Program-made: the position numbers and the translations under genes
NCBI GenBank assembly: GCA_016192075.1
Contig: JACPUU010000007.1
Location: 248,001-312,000, forward strand
Reading direction: 5' to 3'
DNA from: Bacteroidota bacterium
GTDB taxonomy: Bacteria > Bacteroidota > Bacteroidia > Flavobacteriales_D > Crocinitomicaceae
DNA: 64,000 nt
Notes under the pieces: generated by a model
The model's database searches: none
What the model saw: the letters and a program-made list of their open reading frames with translations, nothing else
Told to the model about the DNA's origin: nothing
In this document: one piece after another, positions 26,210-33,899 of the stretch
Position numbering within the stretch: the first letter of the stretch is position 1
Layout of the letters: each line of letters begins with the position of its first letter

Positions 26210-26563
26210 ATGAAAATTCTACTTATTATAAATGATGCGCCATACGGCTCAGAGAAAGCGTACAATGCGCTGCGTATAGCCAATCAACTAAACAAAGATC
26301 ATGCAGATGTAGAAGTCAGACTATTCCTGATTGCAGATGCAGTAGCCTGTGCTATACCCAATCAAACCACACCGAACGGTTACTATAACATTGAGCGTAT
26401 GCTTAAACTGGCTTTAACAAAAGGGAGCAAGGTAAAAATCTGCGGCAGTTGTCTTGAGGCACGCGGGTTAAAAGAAATTCAACTGGTTGAAGGAACAGAA
26501 ATCAGCAACATGCCTGAACTGGCGAACTGGATTGTGGAAAGTGACAAGGTTATCAGTTTCTGA
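26210..26563 (+). CDS. DsrE-family sulfur-transfer protein
   Basis: This 117-residue protein matches the DsrE/DsrF-like fold: 'MKILLIINDAPYGSEKAYNALRIANQL', 'VEVRLFLIADAVACAI', and the conserved cysteine in 'VKICGSCLEARGL' (about residues 80-90). DsrE-like proteins carry persulfide sulfur. It closes the sulfur operon, 47 bases after the rhodanese-like lipoprotein, consistent with cytoplasmic sulfur handling alongside the flavoprotein. Confidence 0.9.
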   Translation: MKILLIINDAPYGSEKAYNALRIANQLNKDHADVEVRLFLIADAVACAIPNQTTPNGYYNIERMLKLALTKGSKVKICGSCLEARGLKEIQLVEGTEISNMPELANWIVESDKVISF

Positions 26564-26638
26564 TTCAACCGGAAGATTCTATTTATACCCTCGTAACTCC
26601 TTATTTTATGGGTGAAAAAATTTTTTTCACTATACACA

Positions 26639-26669
26639 TTGCATTACTATGTATTTTGTTATACATTTG
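26639..26669 (+). promoter_or_regulatory. PadR operon promoter with TACTATGTAT motif
   Basis: TTG (26639-26641), a 20-base spacer and TACATTTG (26662-26669) fit the Bacteroidota promoter consensus. TACTATGTAT (26645-26654) sits in the spacer and recurs at 27610-27619 ahead of the next exported-protein gene. ATACA/TGTAT pieces surround it. The ATG at 26674 follows the -7 element by 4 bases, so the transcript is nearly leaderless. Confidence 0.65.
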
Positions 26670-26673
26670 CCTC

Positions 26674-27009
26674 ATGAATTCCGATTTCGTCAACAACTGG
26701 GCATCTCAGGTAAAGAAAGGAACCTTGTCTTTTATAGTCCTGAATATCCTTCGGAAAAAGGAAGTATACGGGTATGAACTGATTGAAGAAATAAAAAAAT
26801 TCACCGCCATTGAAATAGCAGAAGGCACCTTGTACCCGCTCATGAACAGGCTGAAAAAAGAGAACCTGGTTGCATCAAAATGGGTTGAACAGGAAACCGG
26901 AATACCCCGTAAGTATTATTCACTTACAAAAAAAGGTGTAAGTACCCTTGCTGAAATGCAGGCATACTGGACCAATCTTGAAAAGGTCATTTATAAACTA
27001 CAAAAATGA
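26674..27009 (+). CDS. PadR-family transcriptional regulator
   Basis: The ATG at 26674 is chosen because the longer frame from 26608 runs through the promoter. The 111-residue protein is a standard PadR winged helix: 'GTLSFIVLNILRKKEVYGYELIEEIKK', 'IAEGTLYPLMNRLKKENLV', 'GIPRKYYSLTKKG'. PadR genes paired with a HAAS-domain membrane protein are common; such a gene overlaps it by 4 bases at 27006. It likely represses its own operon through the promoter motif. Confidence 0.92.
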   Translation: MNSDFVNNWASQVKKGTLSFIVLNILRKKEVYGYELIEEIKKFTAIEIAEGTLYPLMNRLKKENLVASKWVEQETGIPRKYYSLTKKGVSTLAEMQAYWTNLEKVIYKLQK

Positions 27010-27584
27010 AAGACGTACCATTCAGGGAACTATCAGCCCGGAAAATTTACACGGATTATATGAACCGTGTCAAACAGGCTACTGCAGTTCTGGCAACCGA
27101 TGATCAGCTGGATTTGTTGATGGAATTCAACAGCCATATTTACGAAGCAATGCAGCAAAAACCAGTTGAAGCGGGTGAAGCCGATGCCCTGGTAACAGTA
27201 CTTGAAAAACTGGGAAACCCCGAACAGGTTCTTAAACCCCTGGTAGCTGAACGAAAATTAAAAGAAGCAACACGCACCTTCAATCCAAAACACGTTTACC
27301 AGGCCTTGCTTCTGAATTTAAAAAATGGTATTATCTATGGTGTTTTTGGAATTTTATATCTACTACTTGCCTGCTTCAGCCTGCTCATCATCACAAAAAT
27401 AATTGCCCCATCCAAAACGGGCCTTTTTTACCGTAATGACCAGTTTGATTCATTTGGTTTTATCGCTGATACTTCCGGAACACAAGAAATACTGGGATAC
27501 TGGTTTATTCCGGTTGTTGCAATTACGGTAGTAACCTTGTATTTACTGATCACCTTTTTATTCCGCACAACAAACAGGCGCTAA
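27006..27584 (+). CDS. HAAS-domain-like membrane protein
   Basis: This 192-residue protein has an N-terminal cytosolic helical part resembling HAAS/DUF1700 signalling domains ('YTDYMNRVKQATAVLATDDQ', 'VLEKLGNPEQVLKPLVAERK'). Two transmembrane helices follow (about residues 104-130 and 158-186). It overlaps the PadR gene by 4 bases and is presumably co-regulated with it. HAAS proteins are thought to link PadR-controlled operons to membrane events; the precise role is unknown. Confidence 0.82.
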   Translation: MKDVPFRELSARKIYTDYMNRVKQATAVLATDDQLDLLMEFNSHIYEAMQQKPVEAGEADALVTVLEKLGNPEQVLKPLVAERKLKEATRTFNPKHVYQALLLNLKNGIIYGVFGILYLLLACFSLLIITKIIAPSKTGLFYRNDQFDSFGFIADTSGTQEILGYWFIPVVAITVVTLYLLITFLFRTTNRR

Positions 27585-27600
27585 AAAATTTTAACCATAA

Positions 27601-27619
27601 ACATAGTTATACTATGTAT
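27601..27619 (+). promoter_or_regulatory. Palindrome ahead of the exported-protein gene
   Basis: ACATAGT-TAT-ACTATGT (27601-27617) is a perfect 7-base-arm inverted repeat. With the next bases it includes TACTATGTAT (27610-27619), also found in the PadR promoter. It is probably a second PadR site, acting on the genes at 27649 and 28268. Confidence 0.55.
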
Positions 27620-27648
27620 AATGTAATACTAACTAATATCCAATCACA

Positions 27649-28266
27649 ATGAAAAAACAATTCCTTTTTACAGCAACCCTGGTTGTTGCCACGTACGTCA
27701 GCATGGCGTCTGATTATCAATGTAACTTTTCCCAACCTCTTGACAACTTCCGGGTCCTGGTCATCGAATCATCCGGCGAGCTCAGCATCATTCCCAACCA
27801 GGGAACAGCAATTGAAGCCACCAGCAATGCCGCATGTCATGGAACGGTAAAAGGGTGGCAGTTTCCGGCTTCCCGCCCGGTATTTGAATTCATTCATTAC
27901 GTTTCCGGTGACACCCTTCATCTGGTTACACCACAGGGGTATTCACCCGCTGTATTGGGCTTCAGTAATTACACAGAGCAAATATCCTCCACCCTCTCAG
28001 TTCCAGAAAATATGACGGTCATTGTCAAAAAGGCGAACGTGGTATCAGTAAACGGTATATTCGAAAATCTATCCGTTGTGGCAGCCAGGCAGGTTTCCCT
28101 GTCCGTAATAAGTAAAGAGATGGTACAATCACTTACCTGCATTGCACAGGATCAGCTTGTCATTGACCAACAAAGCACGCGGGGGCGCTATGAACTGCAT
28201 GGCACCGGAAAGGCGGTCTACCAGCTTCAGGCTGATAAAATAGTTTTAACGCTTCAAAAACCGTAG
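27649..28266 (+). CDS. Secreted DUF2807-like protein
   Basis: This 205-residue protein has a signal peptide (FLFTATLVVATYVSMAS). Its body is strand-rich, similar to the putative auto-transporter adhesin head (DUF2807): 'FRVLVIESSGELSIIPNQGTAIEA', 'SSTLSVPENMTVIVKKANVVSVNG', 'ALRQ'-type ladders ending 'YQLQADKIVLTLQKP'. Such proteins often accompany PadR/HAAS operons. Function is unknown. The alpha/beta hydrolase starts 1 base after its stop. Confidence 0.7.
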   Translation: MKKQFLFTATLVVATYVSMASDYQCNFSQPLDNFRVLVIESSGELSIIPNQGTAIEATSNAACHGTVKGWQFPASRPVFEFIHYVSGDTLHLVTPQGYSPAVLGFSNYTEQISSTLSVPENMTVIVKKANVVSVNGIFENLSVVAARQVSLSVISKEMVQSLTCIAQDQLVIDQQSTRGRYELHGTGKAVYQLQADKIVLTLQKP

Positions 28267-28267
28267 T

Positions 28268-29680
28268 ATGAAATTTGCTTTTTTGACATTCAGTTTCTTT
28301 TTTATTTCCTGCTTTTGCTTTGCACAGATTGACGGAAGATGGACCGGAATTCTTGACGTACAAGGTACCCTACTAACCCTTGTATTTACTATACACGCTG
28401 AAGACGGAATGTACACGGCCACCATGGACAGTCCTGACCAGGGTGCCACCGGTATTCCAATTGAAAAAACAACATTCAGCAATGATACCTTAAACCTTTC
28501 TGCTCCCTCTTTAAAACTTTCTTACCGTGGTGTGCTGGATAAAAAAACAGGGCTCATCTCCGGAATCTTCAGCCAGGCCGGAATGGAAATTCCGCTGAAT
28601 CTGAGTCAGGGTGAAGTGAAGAAAAGCGGCGGCGACAGGCCCCAGACTCCGCCTGAACCCTATCCTTATTATACCGAAGAAATTACATTCAATAATCCAT
28701 CAAGCGGTATCACCTTAGCCGGAACGCTGACACTGCCCGACACGCTCCGGCCGTATCCCGTTGTAATTTTAATCACCGGATCTGGTCCGCAAAACCGGGA
28801 TGAAGAAATTCTGGGACATAAACCATTCCTGGTACTGGCCGATCACCTGACCCGAAAAGGCATTGGTGTATTGCGCTATGACGACCGCGGAGTTGGTAAA
28901 TCAACCGGCAATTTCAACAGTTCTACCTCGCTTGATTTTGCTTCCGATGTCGAAGCCGCCATTGATTATTTAAAAACCAGGAAGGAAACAAATGCTGAAA
29001 AAATCGGCCTGATCGGACACAGTGAAGGGGGTATGATTGCGCCCATGGTAGCCGCAAAATCAAACGACGTAGCGTTCATCATTCTGCTGGCAGGACCGGG
29101 TATTCCAATTAGCGATCTGATGGCACTTCAAACCCAAAAATCGGCTGAAATTGAAGGAGCAGATGAAGAACTGATCCGTACAAATCTGCTGGTATTTAAC
29201 AGGCTTTCAAAACTGATTTGTGACAATCAGAAACTATCCAATGCCGCTCTTTCTGAACTACTCACTACAGAACTCACCGGCATTTTTGACACACTCCCTC
29301 CCGCCATGAAACCACCTGGTGAAGAAGATATCAAACGACTGATTGCTGCACAGGCAAATCAACTCTCAGGGAACTGGTACCGCTTTTTTATAGCGTATGA
29401 TCCTCAACCCGTCTTAAGAAAAGTAACCTGTCCGGTACTTGCCGTAAATGGTTCGCTCGACGTGCAGGTAACAGCTACCGAAAACCTGGCCGGCATTAAC
29501 CGATCTCTCGAAAAGGGGCGCTGCAAAAACTTCAGGACAATTGAACTGGCGGGGCTGAATCACCTGTTCCAGGAAGCAAAAACAGGGGCTGTAAGTGAGT
29601 ACGCCAAAATTGAACAGACCCTGTCAACCAAATTGCTGGACGAAATGGATGCGTGGCTGCTGGAAATTATTCAGGACTAA
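28268..29680 (+). CDS. Secreted alpha/beta-hydrolase
   Basis: This 470-residue protein has a signal peptide (FAFLTFSFFFISCFCFAQ). An N-terminal beta domain of about 110 residues is of the kind found before S9-like hydrolases ('DGRWTGILDVQGTLLTLVFTIH'). The alpha/beta-hydrolase domain follows: 'PVVILITGSGPQNRDEE', 'RYDDRGVGKSTGNF', nucleophile Ser in 'GHSEGGMIAPMVA', 'LAVNGSLDVQV', and the catalytic His in 'LAGLNHLFQEA'. It is likely a periplasmic esterase or peptidase; the substrate is unknown. It is last in the PadR-linked cluster. Confidence 0.9.
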   Translation: MKFAFLTFSFFFISCFCFAQIDGRWTGILDVQGTLLTLVFTIHAEDGMYTATMDSPDQGATGIPIEKTTFSNDTLNLSAPSLKLSYRGVLDKKTGLISGIFSQAGMEIPLNLSQGEVKKSGGDRPQTPPEPYPYYTEEITFNNPSSGITLAGTLTLPDTLRPYPVVILITGSGPQNRDEEILGHKPFLVLADHLTRKGIGVLRYDDRGVGKSTGNFNSSTSLDFASDVEAAIDYLKTRKETNAEKIGLIGHSEGGMIAPMVAAKSNDVAFIILLAGPGIPISDLMALQTQKSAEIEGADEELIRTNLLVFNRLSKLICDNQKLSNAALSELLTTELTGIFDTLPPAMKPPGEEDIKRLIAAQANQLSGNWYRFFIAYDPQPVLRKVTCPVLAVNGSLDVQVTATENLAGINRSLEKGRCKNFRTIELAGLNHLFQEAKTGAVSEYAKIEQTLSTKLLDEMDAWLLEIIQD

Positions 29681-29746
29681 TTCATGGAATGCACGGGTGC
29701 TTTTTTTTTTGAAAAAAATTGCGTTTCCGTTTTTTCTTCATCTCAG

Positions 29747-29775
29747 AATCCCGGTTCAGGCCGGGATTTTTTTTG
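29747..29775 (+). terminator. Intrinsic terminator after the hydrolase gene
   Basis: AATCCCGG / CCGGGATT arms of 8 bases enclose the loop TTCAGG and are followed by a T-run (29767-29774). It lies about 65 bases after the hydrolase stop codon and before the convergent hibernation-factor gene. Confidence 0.9.
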
Positions 29776-29805
29776 ATTTCAGGTATTCCCTACCATAAAC
29801 GGCAA

Positions 29806-30123
29806 CTACTCGGCATACCCCGTTGGGCGGGGAAAATGCGTCCATTTCGTCTTTCTAAGCTGATGTTCCAGTTTATCCACCGCCTCAGCAAAGGCACGCT
29901 CGTAATTGGTATCGCGCGTATGCGTATAAATCCGGTGGCCCGGCATATTCAGCATAATGGTCACTGTTTTTTTCTTTGCCTGATCATCTTCCTCTTCTTT
30001 AAAATCAAGTTTTCCGGTCAGAATTTCGTCGTATTTACCCGCTAATTTTTGCAAGGTTTCCTGCGCATAGGTTAACATAACCGGGCTTACGTGGGAGTGG
30101 GCTGATTGAACTATAAGTTTCAT
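29806..30123 (-). CDS. hpf: Ribosome hibernation promoting factor (HPF/RaiA family)
   Basis: The start at 30123 (MKLIVQSAHSHVSP) is preferred; the longer frame to 30216 adds a sequence unlike the family. The 105-residue product has the short-HPF beta-alpha pattern, 'LTYAQETLQKLAGKYDEI', 'KKKTVTIMLNMPGHRIYTHTRD', 'YERAFAEAVDKLEHQLRKTKW'. It binds 30S subunits in slow growth and promotes inactive ribosome states. It stands alone, convergent to the hydrolase gene. Confidence 0.9.
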   Translation of the reverse strand: MKLIVQSAHSHVSPVMLTYAQETLQKLAGKYDEILTGKLDFKEEEDDQAKKKTVTIMLNMPGHRIYTHTRDTNYERAFAEAVDKLEHQLRKTKWTHFPRPTGYAE

Positions 30124-30259
30124 ACGTTTGATTTTTAGAATTGCCTTTAACGAAGCTAAAAAAAGGGCAAACGATTTAAAATGATGCGCACCCGGCCGGA
30201 TACTGAATAATATCATACCCGAAATACTTCCGGACAGGTATTGGGCTGATTTGAAAACA

Positions 30260-30895
30260 TTATTTTTTGAAGGCCCTGATCACCACATAAGATCCTTTTC
30301 CATAGCCTGGCAATGCATGTTCCAAAGCATTAATTTCATTCACCTTTTCAAAAAGTGTCTGTGAAAATTCAGGGTTACTGAAACCCGCATTTTTAATTTC
30401 ATCAGCCACCTTTTCGGCGGTATAAAAAACAGCGTCTTTGTAAAAAAGGCTGGTCTGTCGTTTGGCCTCATATTCCTGCCCGATGATGCTGTTTTTATCA
30501 ATAAACCCAACAATCAATGTACCTCCCCGCTTAAGCACCCGGTGTGCTTCACCAAAGGCCTGCTGCAGATTACTGAAATAACTAATACAGGTTGACATCA
30601 ATACAAAATCAAACTGTAAATCTTTGTACGGTAAATACTCTGCCCGGGCATCCAAAACCTCAATACCACGCTCCAGCGCCATACGTCTCATTTCCAACGC
30701 GGGTTCAACACCCTCTTTTATTCCAAGCGCCACCGAAATTCTTCCGGAACCAAGCCCTACTTCCATACCGCGAAGAATCCCCACAGGCATCGCGGCCTTT
30801 AATGCTGCTACTTCTGATTGAAAAACGAACGGATATTTATCATACCATGAATCATACAGTTCAGCGTGACTTTCAAAAGGTGACCTTCGTAGCAT
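30260..30895 (-). CDS. Class I SAM-dependent methyltransferase
   Basis: The start at 30895 matches the usual family opening ('SHAELYDSWYDKYPFVFQSE'); an upstream start at 30949 adds 18 residues. The protein has SAM-binding motifs 'GMEVGLGSGRISVALG' and 'LPYKDLQFDFVLMSTCISYFS', then 'AHRVLKRGGTLIVGFIDKNS'. This is the Methyltransf_11 pattern of small-molecule or ubiquinone-type methylases. The substrate cannot be told. It is divergent from a second methyltransferase gene at 31145. Confidence 0.88.
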   Translation of the reverse strand: MLRRSPFESHAELYDSWYDKYPFVFQSEVAALKAAMPVGILRGMEVGLGSGRISVALGIKEGVEPALEMRRMALERGIEVLDARAEYLPYKDLQFDFVLMSTCISYFSNLQQAFGEAHRVLKRGGTLIVGFIDKNSIIGQEYEAKRQTSLFYKDAVFYTAEKVADEIKNAGFSNPEFSQTLFEKVNEINALEHALPGYGKGSYVVIRAFKK

Positions 30896-31101
30896 AGGGT
30901 TATTTCTTCCAAAAATGCGTCTTAAATAACTGATATAAAATGATCTCAATCAGCGTTTGCTTTGATACTTTCCGAAACCTGCCACGCTGTTATCACGGAT
31001 ATTTTTACCCGTCTGATTTTTTTGTGCACAGATCCATACATGCACGCAGGTGAATGCTGCATCCATTAAATATGAATGCTAAAAAATTGCCCCTAAATAC
31101 G

Positions 31102-31109
31102 TACATTTG
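31102..31109 (+). promoter_or_regulatory. Candidate -7 element TACATTTG
   Basis: TACATTTG matches TAnnTTTG and lies 35 bases before the ATG at 31145. No TTG sits at the usual 19-21 base distance, so this is a partial promoter match only. Confidence 0.4.
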
Positions 31110-31144
31110 TTCTAATACATCTGACCCCAAAGACTTCTAAAACA

Positions 31145-31759
31145 ATGACTTTTCTTGATAACCTGTACATTCAAAAATTTCATGAATCCAAAATTGAAAA
31201 ATTCGGATCAGATAATGCCCGAAGCCTTGCCTGGAATGATCAGAAAAGTCAGCAAACACGTTTTGATACCTTAACCCAGGCGGGAGACTTCAACAATGCA
31301 TCTATTCTGGACATTGGCTGTGGCAATGGTGATTTGTGTTTGTATTTGTCGCAGCGTTACAGCGGGTTTTCTTATTTTGGTATCGACCTGATGGCATCGT
31401 TTCTGGACAATGCCATTGAACAAACTAAATCCTGTTCTGACACCCGGTTTTATTTGGGAGATTTTATGCTGGTTGAGCTACCGCAGGTAGATTATGTTTT
31501 GCTCAGCGGTTCGTTAAACTATAAACAGTCGGACCCTGAATTTATTTTTAACGCAATAACAAAATTGTTCCATCAAAGCAACATTGCCTTTGGATTTAAC
31601 CTGTTAAGTGGAGTCCTGAATCCCGATGGAATTTTAACAGCTTATGATCCGGAACAAATAGTGGCATTTTGCCGGACACTTTCACCACATGTGATTTTCA
31701 GGGATGGGTATGCGGAGAATGATTATACGGTGATTATGTATAAAAGGGTGCTGCTATAA
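31145..31759 (+). CDS. Class I SAM-dependent methyltransferase
   Basis: This 204-residue protein has motif I 'SILDIGCGNGDLCLYL', a post-I acidic region ('YFGIDLMASFLDNAIEQ') and 'YVLLSGSLNYKQSDPEF' as motif IV. The C-terminal part is strand rich. It resembles small methyltransferases of unassigned substrate. Its stop codon (31757-31759) abuts the stop of the convergent cargo gene, leaving no spacer, so it marks the left border of the injection-system region. Confidence 0.88.
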   Translation: MTFLDNLYIQKFHESKIEKFGSDNARSLAWNDQKSQQTRFDTLTQAGDFNNASILDIGCGNGDLCLYLSQRYSGFSYFGIDLMASFLDNAIEQTKSCSDTRFYLGDFMLVELPQVDYVLLSGSLNYKQSDPEFIFNAITKLFHQSNIAFGFNLLSGVLNPDGILTAYDPEQIVAFCRTLSPHVIFRDGYAENDYTVIMYKRVLL

Positions 31760-33817
31760 TTACGCCAGAAAATCATCCGGATTAAAAACCGGTGCAGGAA
31801 CAGGGATTGCATCCAAAATTTCCTTTATTTTCTTTTGTTTGTCAGCAGCAATTTCAAGACGAATAACAATTTCATTTAATCCCTGGTTTCTGGCCGCATC
31901 CGTCTGAAGAGCATCTTTGGCTTTGGTATGAGCAAGTTTAACAGCAGTATCCTCCTGCTTGATTTCCTGAAACAATGCATTCAATTGCTGAGTAATGAGT
32001 GGTGGTACGGCCAGTGCACGCATTCTAATTACCAAAGCTTGCGTGATGCCAACTAACTGCCGGTATTGATTTTCAACTTTTGTAAGCATTCCGGCCAGAT
32101 CAATTAATGGAAACTGATGAACACCTCCGTCTACCATTTTGTAATTAACTCCAAAATTTTTGGCAACATCCAGTACCTCAAAAAGTGTGTGATAAGCAAA
32201 ATCAGAACGGTGATCGTAATCTTTTCTCCAGTATGCAAAAATACCAAGTGCAAGGGCCGCATTTTCGTACCCATCAGCTCCTGCCCACTGTGCCAATTTC
32301 ATCATGCGAACCGTTGTCATAGACTGACCTGCCCAAACCGGCAGTCCTTTTTGCCGGGCCAGTAACGTATTCGGGGCATTTTCATCACGGGTTCCGGTTG
32401 TGATTCCCATCCCCCGGGCTCTTTTCTTATCTGCAGCTGTACCGTCACTCATGGAAACTGAAGCGGTTCTTTCTCCATGCGCATCGGTCGCAGTTGTGAC
32501 CATTGTCTCGTGGCGGGTTTCAACCGGCAAAAGATCCTCTCCAGCCGTGGTTGGATTCCAACCCTGATGCCTTCCAAAATATTCCATTAAGTCATGCAAA
32601 AGAATTATTTTATCCTTCATTCCATACGCCGTTGGATTACTTAAAACGGTAAGCTGATTTTGTGGAATTCCATGATCTATATTCGCATTACCATCAGCAG
32701 CCGCTGTCTGCCTGTGATAGCGCTGGTAGTGTCCAAGTTGTGTACGGGCACCTGTATCATCCTGGGTCCAGCGGTGATGAGCATCAAATCCTCCTTTGGC
32801 AATTGAAAGACCCTCGGTCAATTCTTTCAGAATATTCTGTTGCTTCGTTGCGTCAACCAATCCTTCTTTTTCCAGGTTGCGAATCTTGTAAAAAAGTTTA
32901 ACCAGTAATCCATTCAAAGCAGCCTGCAGTGGTTCATTTGCATAAACATCAGTTGCTATTGTCTTTTCAGCATGACGAACAGGTTTTGCTGCAACCCAAC
33001 CCATAACACCTCTTGCCAGGTCATAGAAATTAGCATAGTTCCTGTCCTGCTGCTTCCTTCCATACTCCGGATGCGACTTAGGTGATGCAGCTGCCAGACC
33101 AGGAGTATTCTCTATCCACTTTGACAATTGCTTTTTGACATTAACTATATTAGTCCCTAATGCGGTGTGAAGTGCAACATCAGCAGTGACCTGCGCATCA
33201 GTTGTCATTTGTGTGTATGCCCAATTGACAAGTGTTGCCAAATCACCGTGCAGTCCTCCCGCCAGCAAATCAGTTAAATTGTTGGCGCCTATAATGAGTC
33301 GCCGTTGAATCGTATTTCTGCTGGTATCCAATTTCTGATTCTTAAGGTCTGCACCGGTTAATTTCAACTGCATTGCCTTATCACCCATCACATCCGCCTC
33401 TTTTTCCAATCCTGCATCATCGTTGAAATTCACTTTTCCCTTCATCTGCAGCGTTGGTTTTACCCTCCCTTGTTTTTGCTGAACGACATGCCAGGCTTCA
33501 TGTGGCAGATGTTTTTCCTGGCCGGATGCTACATGAATATCTGTACCCTGTGCATAAGCGTGTGCATTGAGTTGTGCCGGTTTATCGGAATTGTAATGGA
33601 CTTTCACATCATCCATCGAATGGCCTGAAAGATTTTCGATGCCGGATTTTAAGGTATCGGGAAGGCCGGTGGTATTAGTTGCTTTTTTTTGAATGACAGA
33701 TTGTTGGCGGTTATCTGTAAGTGAAGCAGCCGAATTTTTACCAGTAGTGGTATGTGCAGCGGCACTGAAACTTAACTTGCTTTTATCTTGAAAAGCCGGT
33801 GATTCTTGTTTTCCCAT
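31760..33817 (-). CDS. DUF4157 (HExxH) candidate eCIS cargo, large
   Basis: This 685-residue protein has a low-complexity N-terminus with DNRQQSVIQKK (residues 35-45). A DUF4157 / eCIS-core module follows (about 51-152), including 'DDVKVHYNSDKPAQLNAHAYA', zinc-protease motif HEAWH (106-110) and GLEKEADVMG (136-145). The long C-terminal part is mostly helical, with 'HHRWTQDDTG', 'NIDHGIPQNQL' and 'YWRKDYDHRSDFAYHTLFEV'; I do not recognise it. DUF4157 is a known marker of contractile-injection cargo. The module is nearly identical in DNA to that of the next gene. It is probably a toxin or effector loaded in the tube; the activity is unknown. Confidence 0.85.
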   Translation of the reverse strand: MGKQESPAFQDKSKLSFSAAAHTTTGKNSAASLTDNRQQSVIQKKATNTTGLPDTLKSGIENLSGHSMDDVKVHYNSDKPAQLNAHAYAQGTDIHVASGQEKHLPHEAWHVVQQKQGRVKPTLQMKGKVNFNDDAGLEKEADVMGDKAMQLKLTGADLKNQKLDTSRNTIQRRLIIGANNLTDLLAGGLHGDLATLVNWAYTQMTTDAQVTADVALHTALGTNIVNVKKQLSKWIENTPGLAAASPKSHPEYGRKQQDRNYANFYDLARGVMGWVAAKPVRHAEKTIATDVYANEPLQAALNGLLVKLFYKIRNLEKEGLVDATKQQNILKELTEGLSIAKGGFDAHHRWTQDDTGARTQLGHYQRYHRQTAAADGNANIDHGIPQNQLTVLSNPTAYGMKDKIILLHDLMEYFGRHQGWNPTTAGEDLLPVETRHETMVTTATDAHGERTASVSMSDGTAADKKRARGMGITTGTRDENAPNTLLARQKGLPVWAGQSMTTVRMMKLAQWAGADGYENAALALGIFAYWRKDYDHRSDFAYHTLFEVLDVAKNFGVNYKMVDGGVHQFPLIDLAGMLTKVENQYRQLVGITQALVIRMRALAVPPLITQQLNALFQEIKQEDTAVKLAHTKAKDALQTDAARNQGLNEIVIRLEIAADKQKKIKEILDAIPVPAPVFNPDDFLA
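33362..33667 (-). repeat. Duplicated DUF4157 module, copy 1
   Basis: This stretch, coding residues about 51-152 of the 685-residue cargo, is nearly the same as 35064-35369 (mostly third-position differences). The flanking DNA is unrelated, so the module has been copied or kept identical while the rest diverged. Confidence 0.85.
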
Positions 33818-33899
33818 CCTTTTTAAATTATCAACTGTATTTTATTTCGATGATTACCACATCTTTCATTTTCCACTTTGCAACTAATTATAACTGATA

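Noticed and set aside
30124-30216. N-terminal extension of the hibernation factor
   Set aside because: The extra 31 residues do not match HPF; the family start MKLIVQSAHSH lies at 30123.
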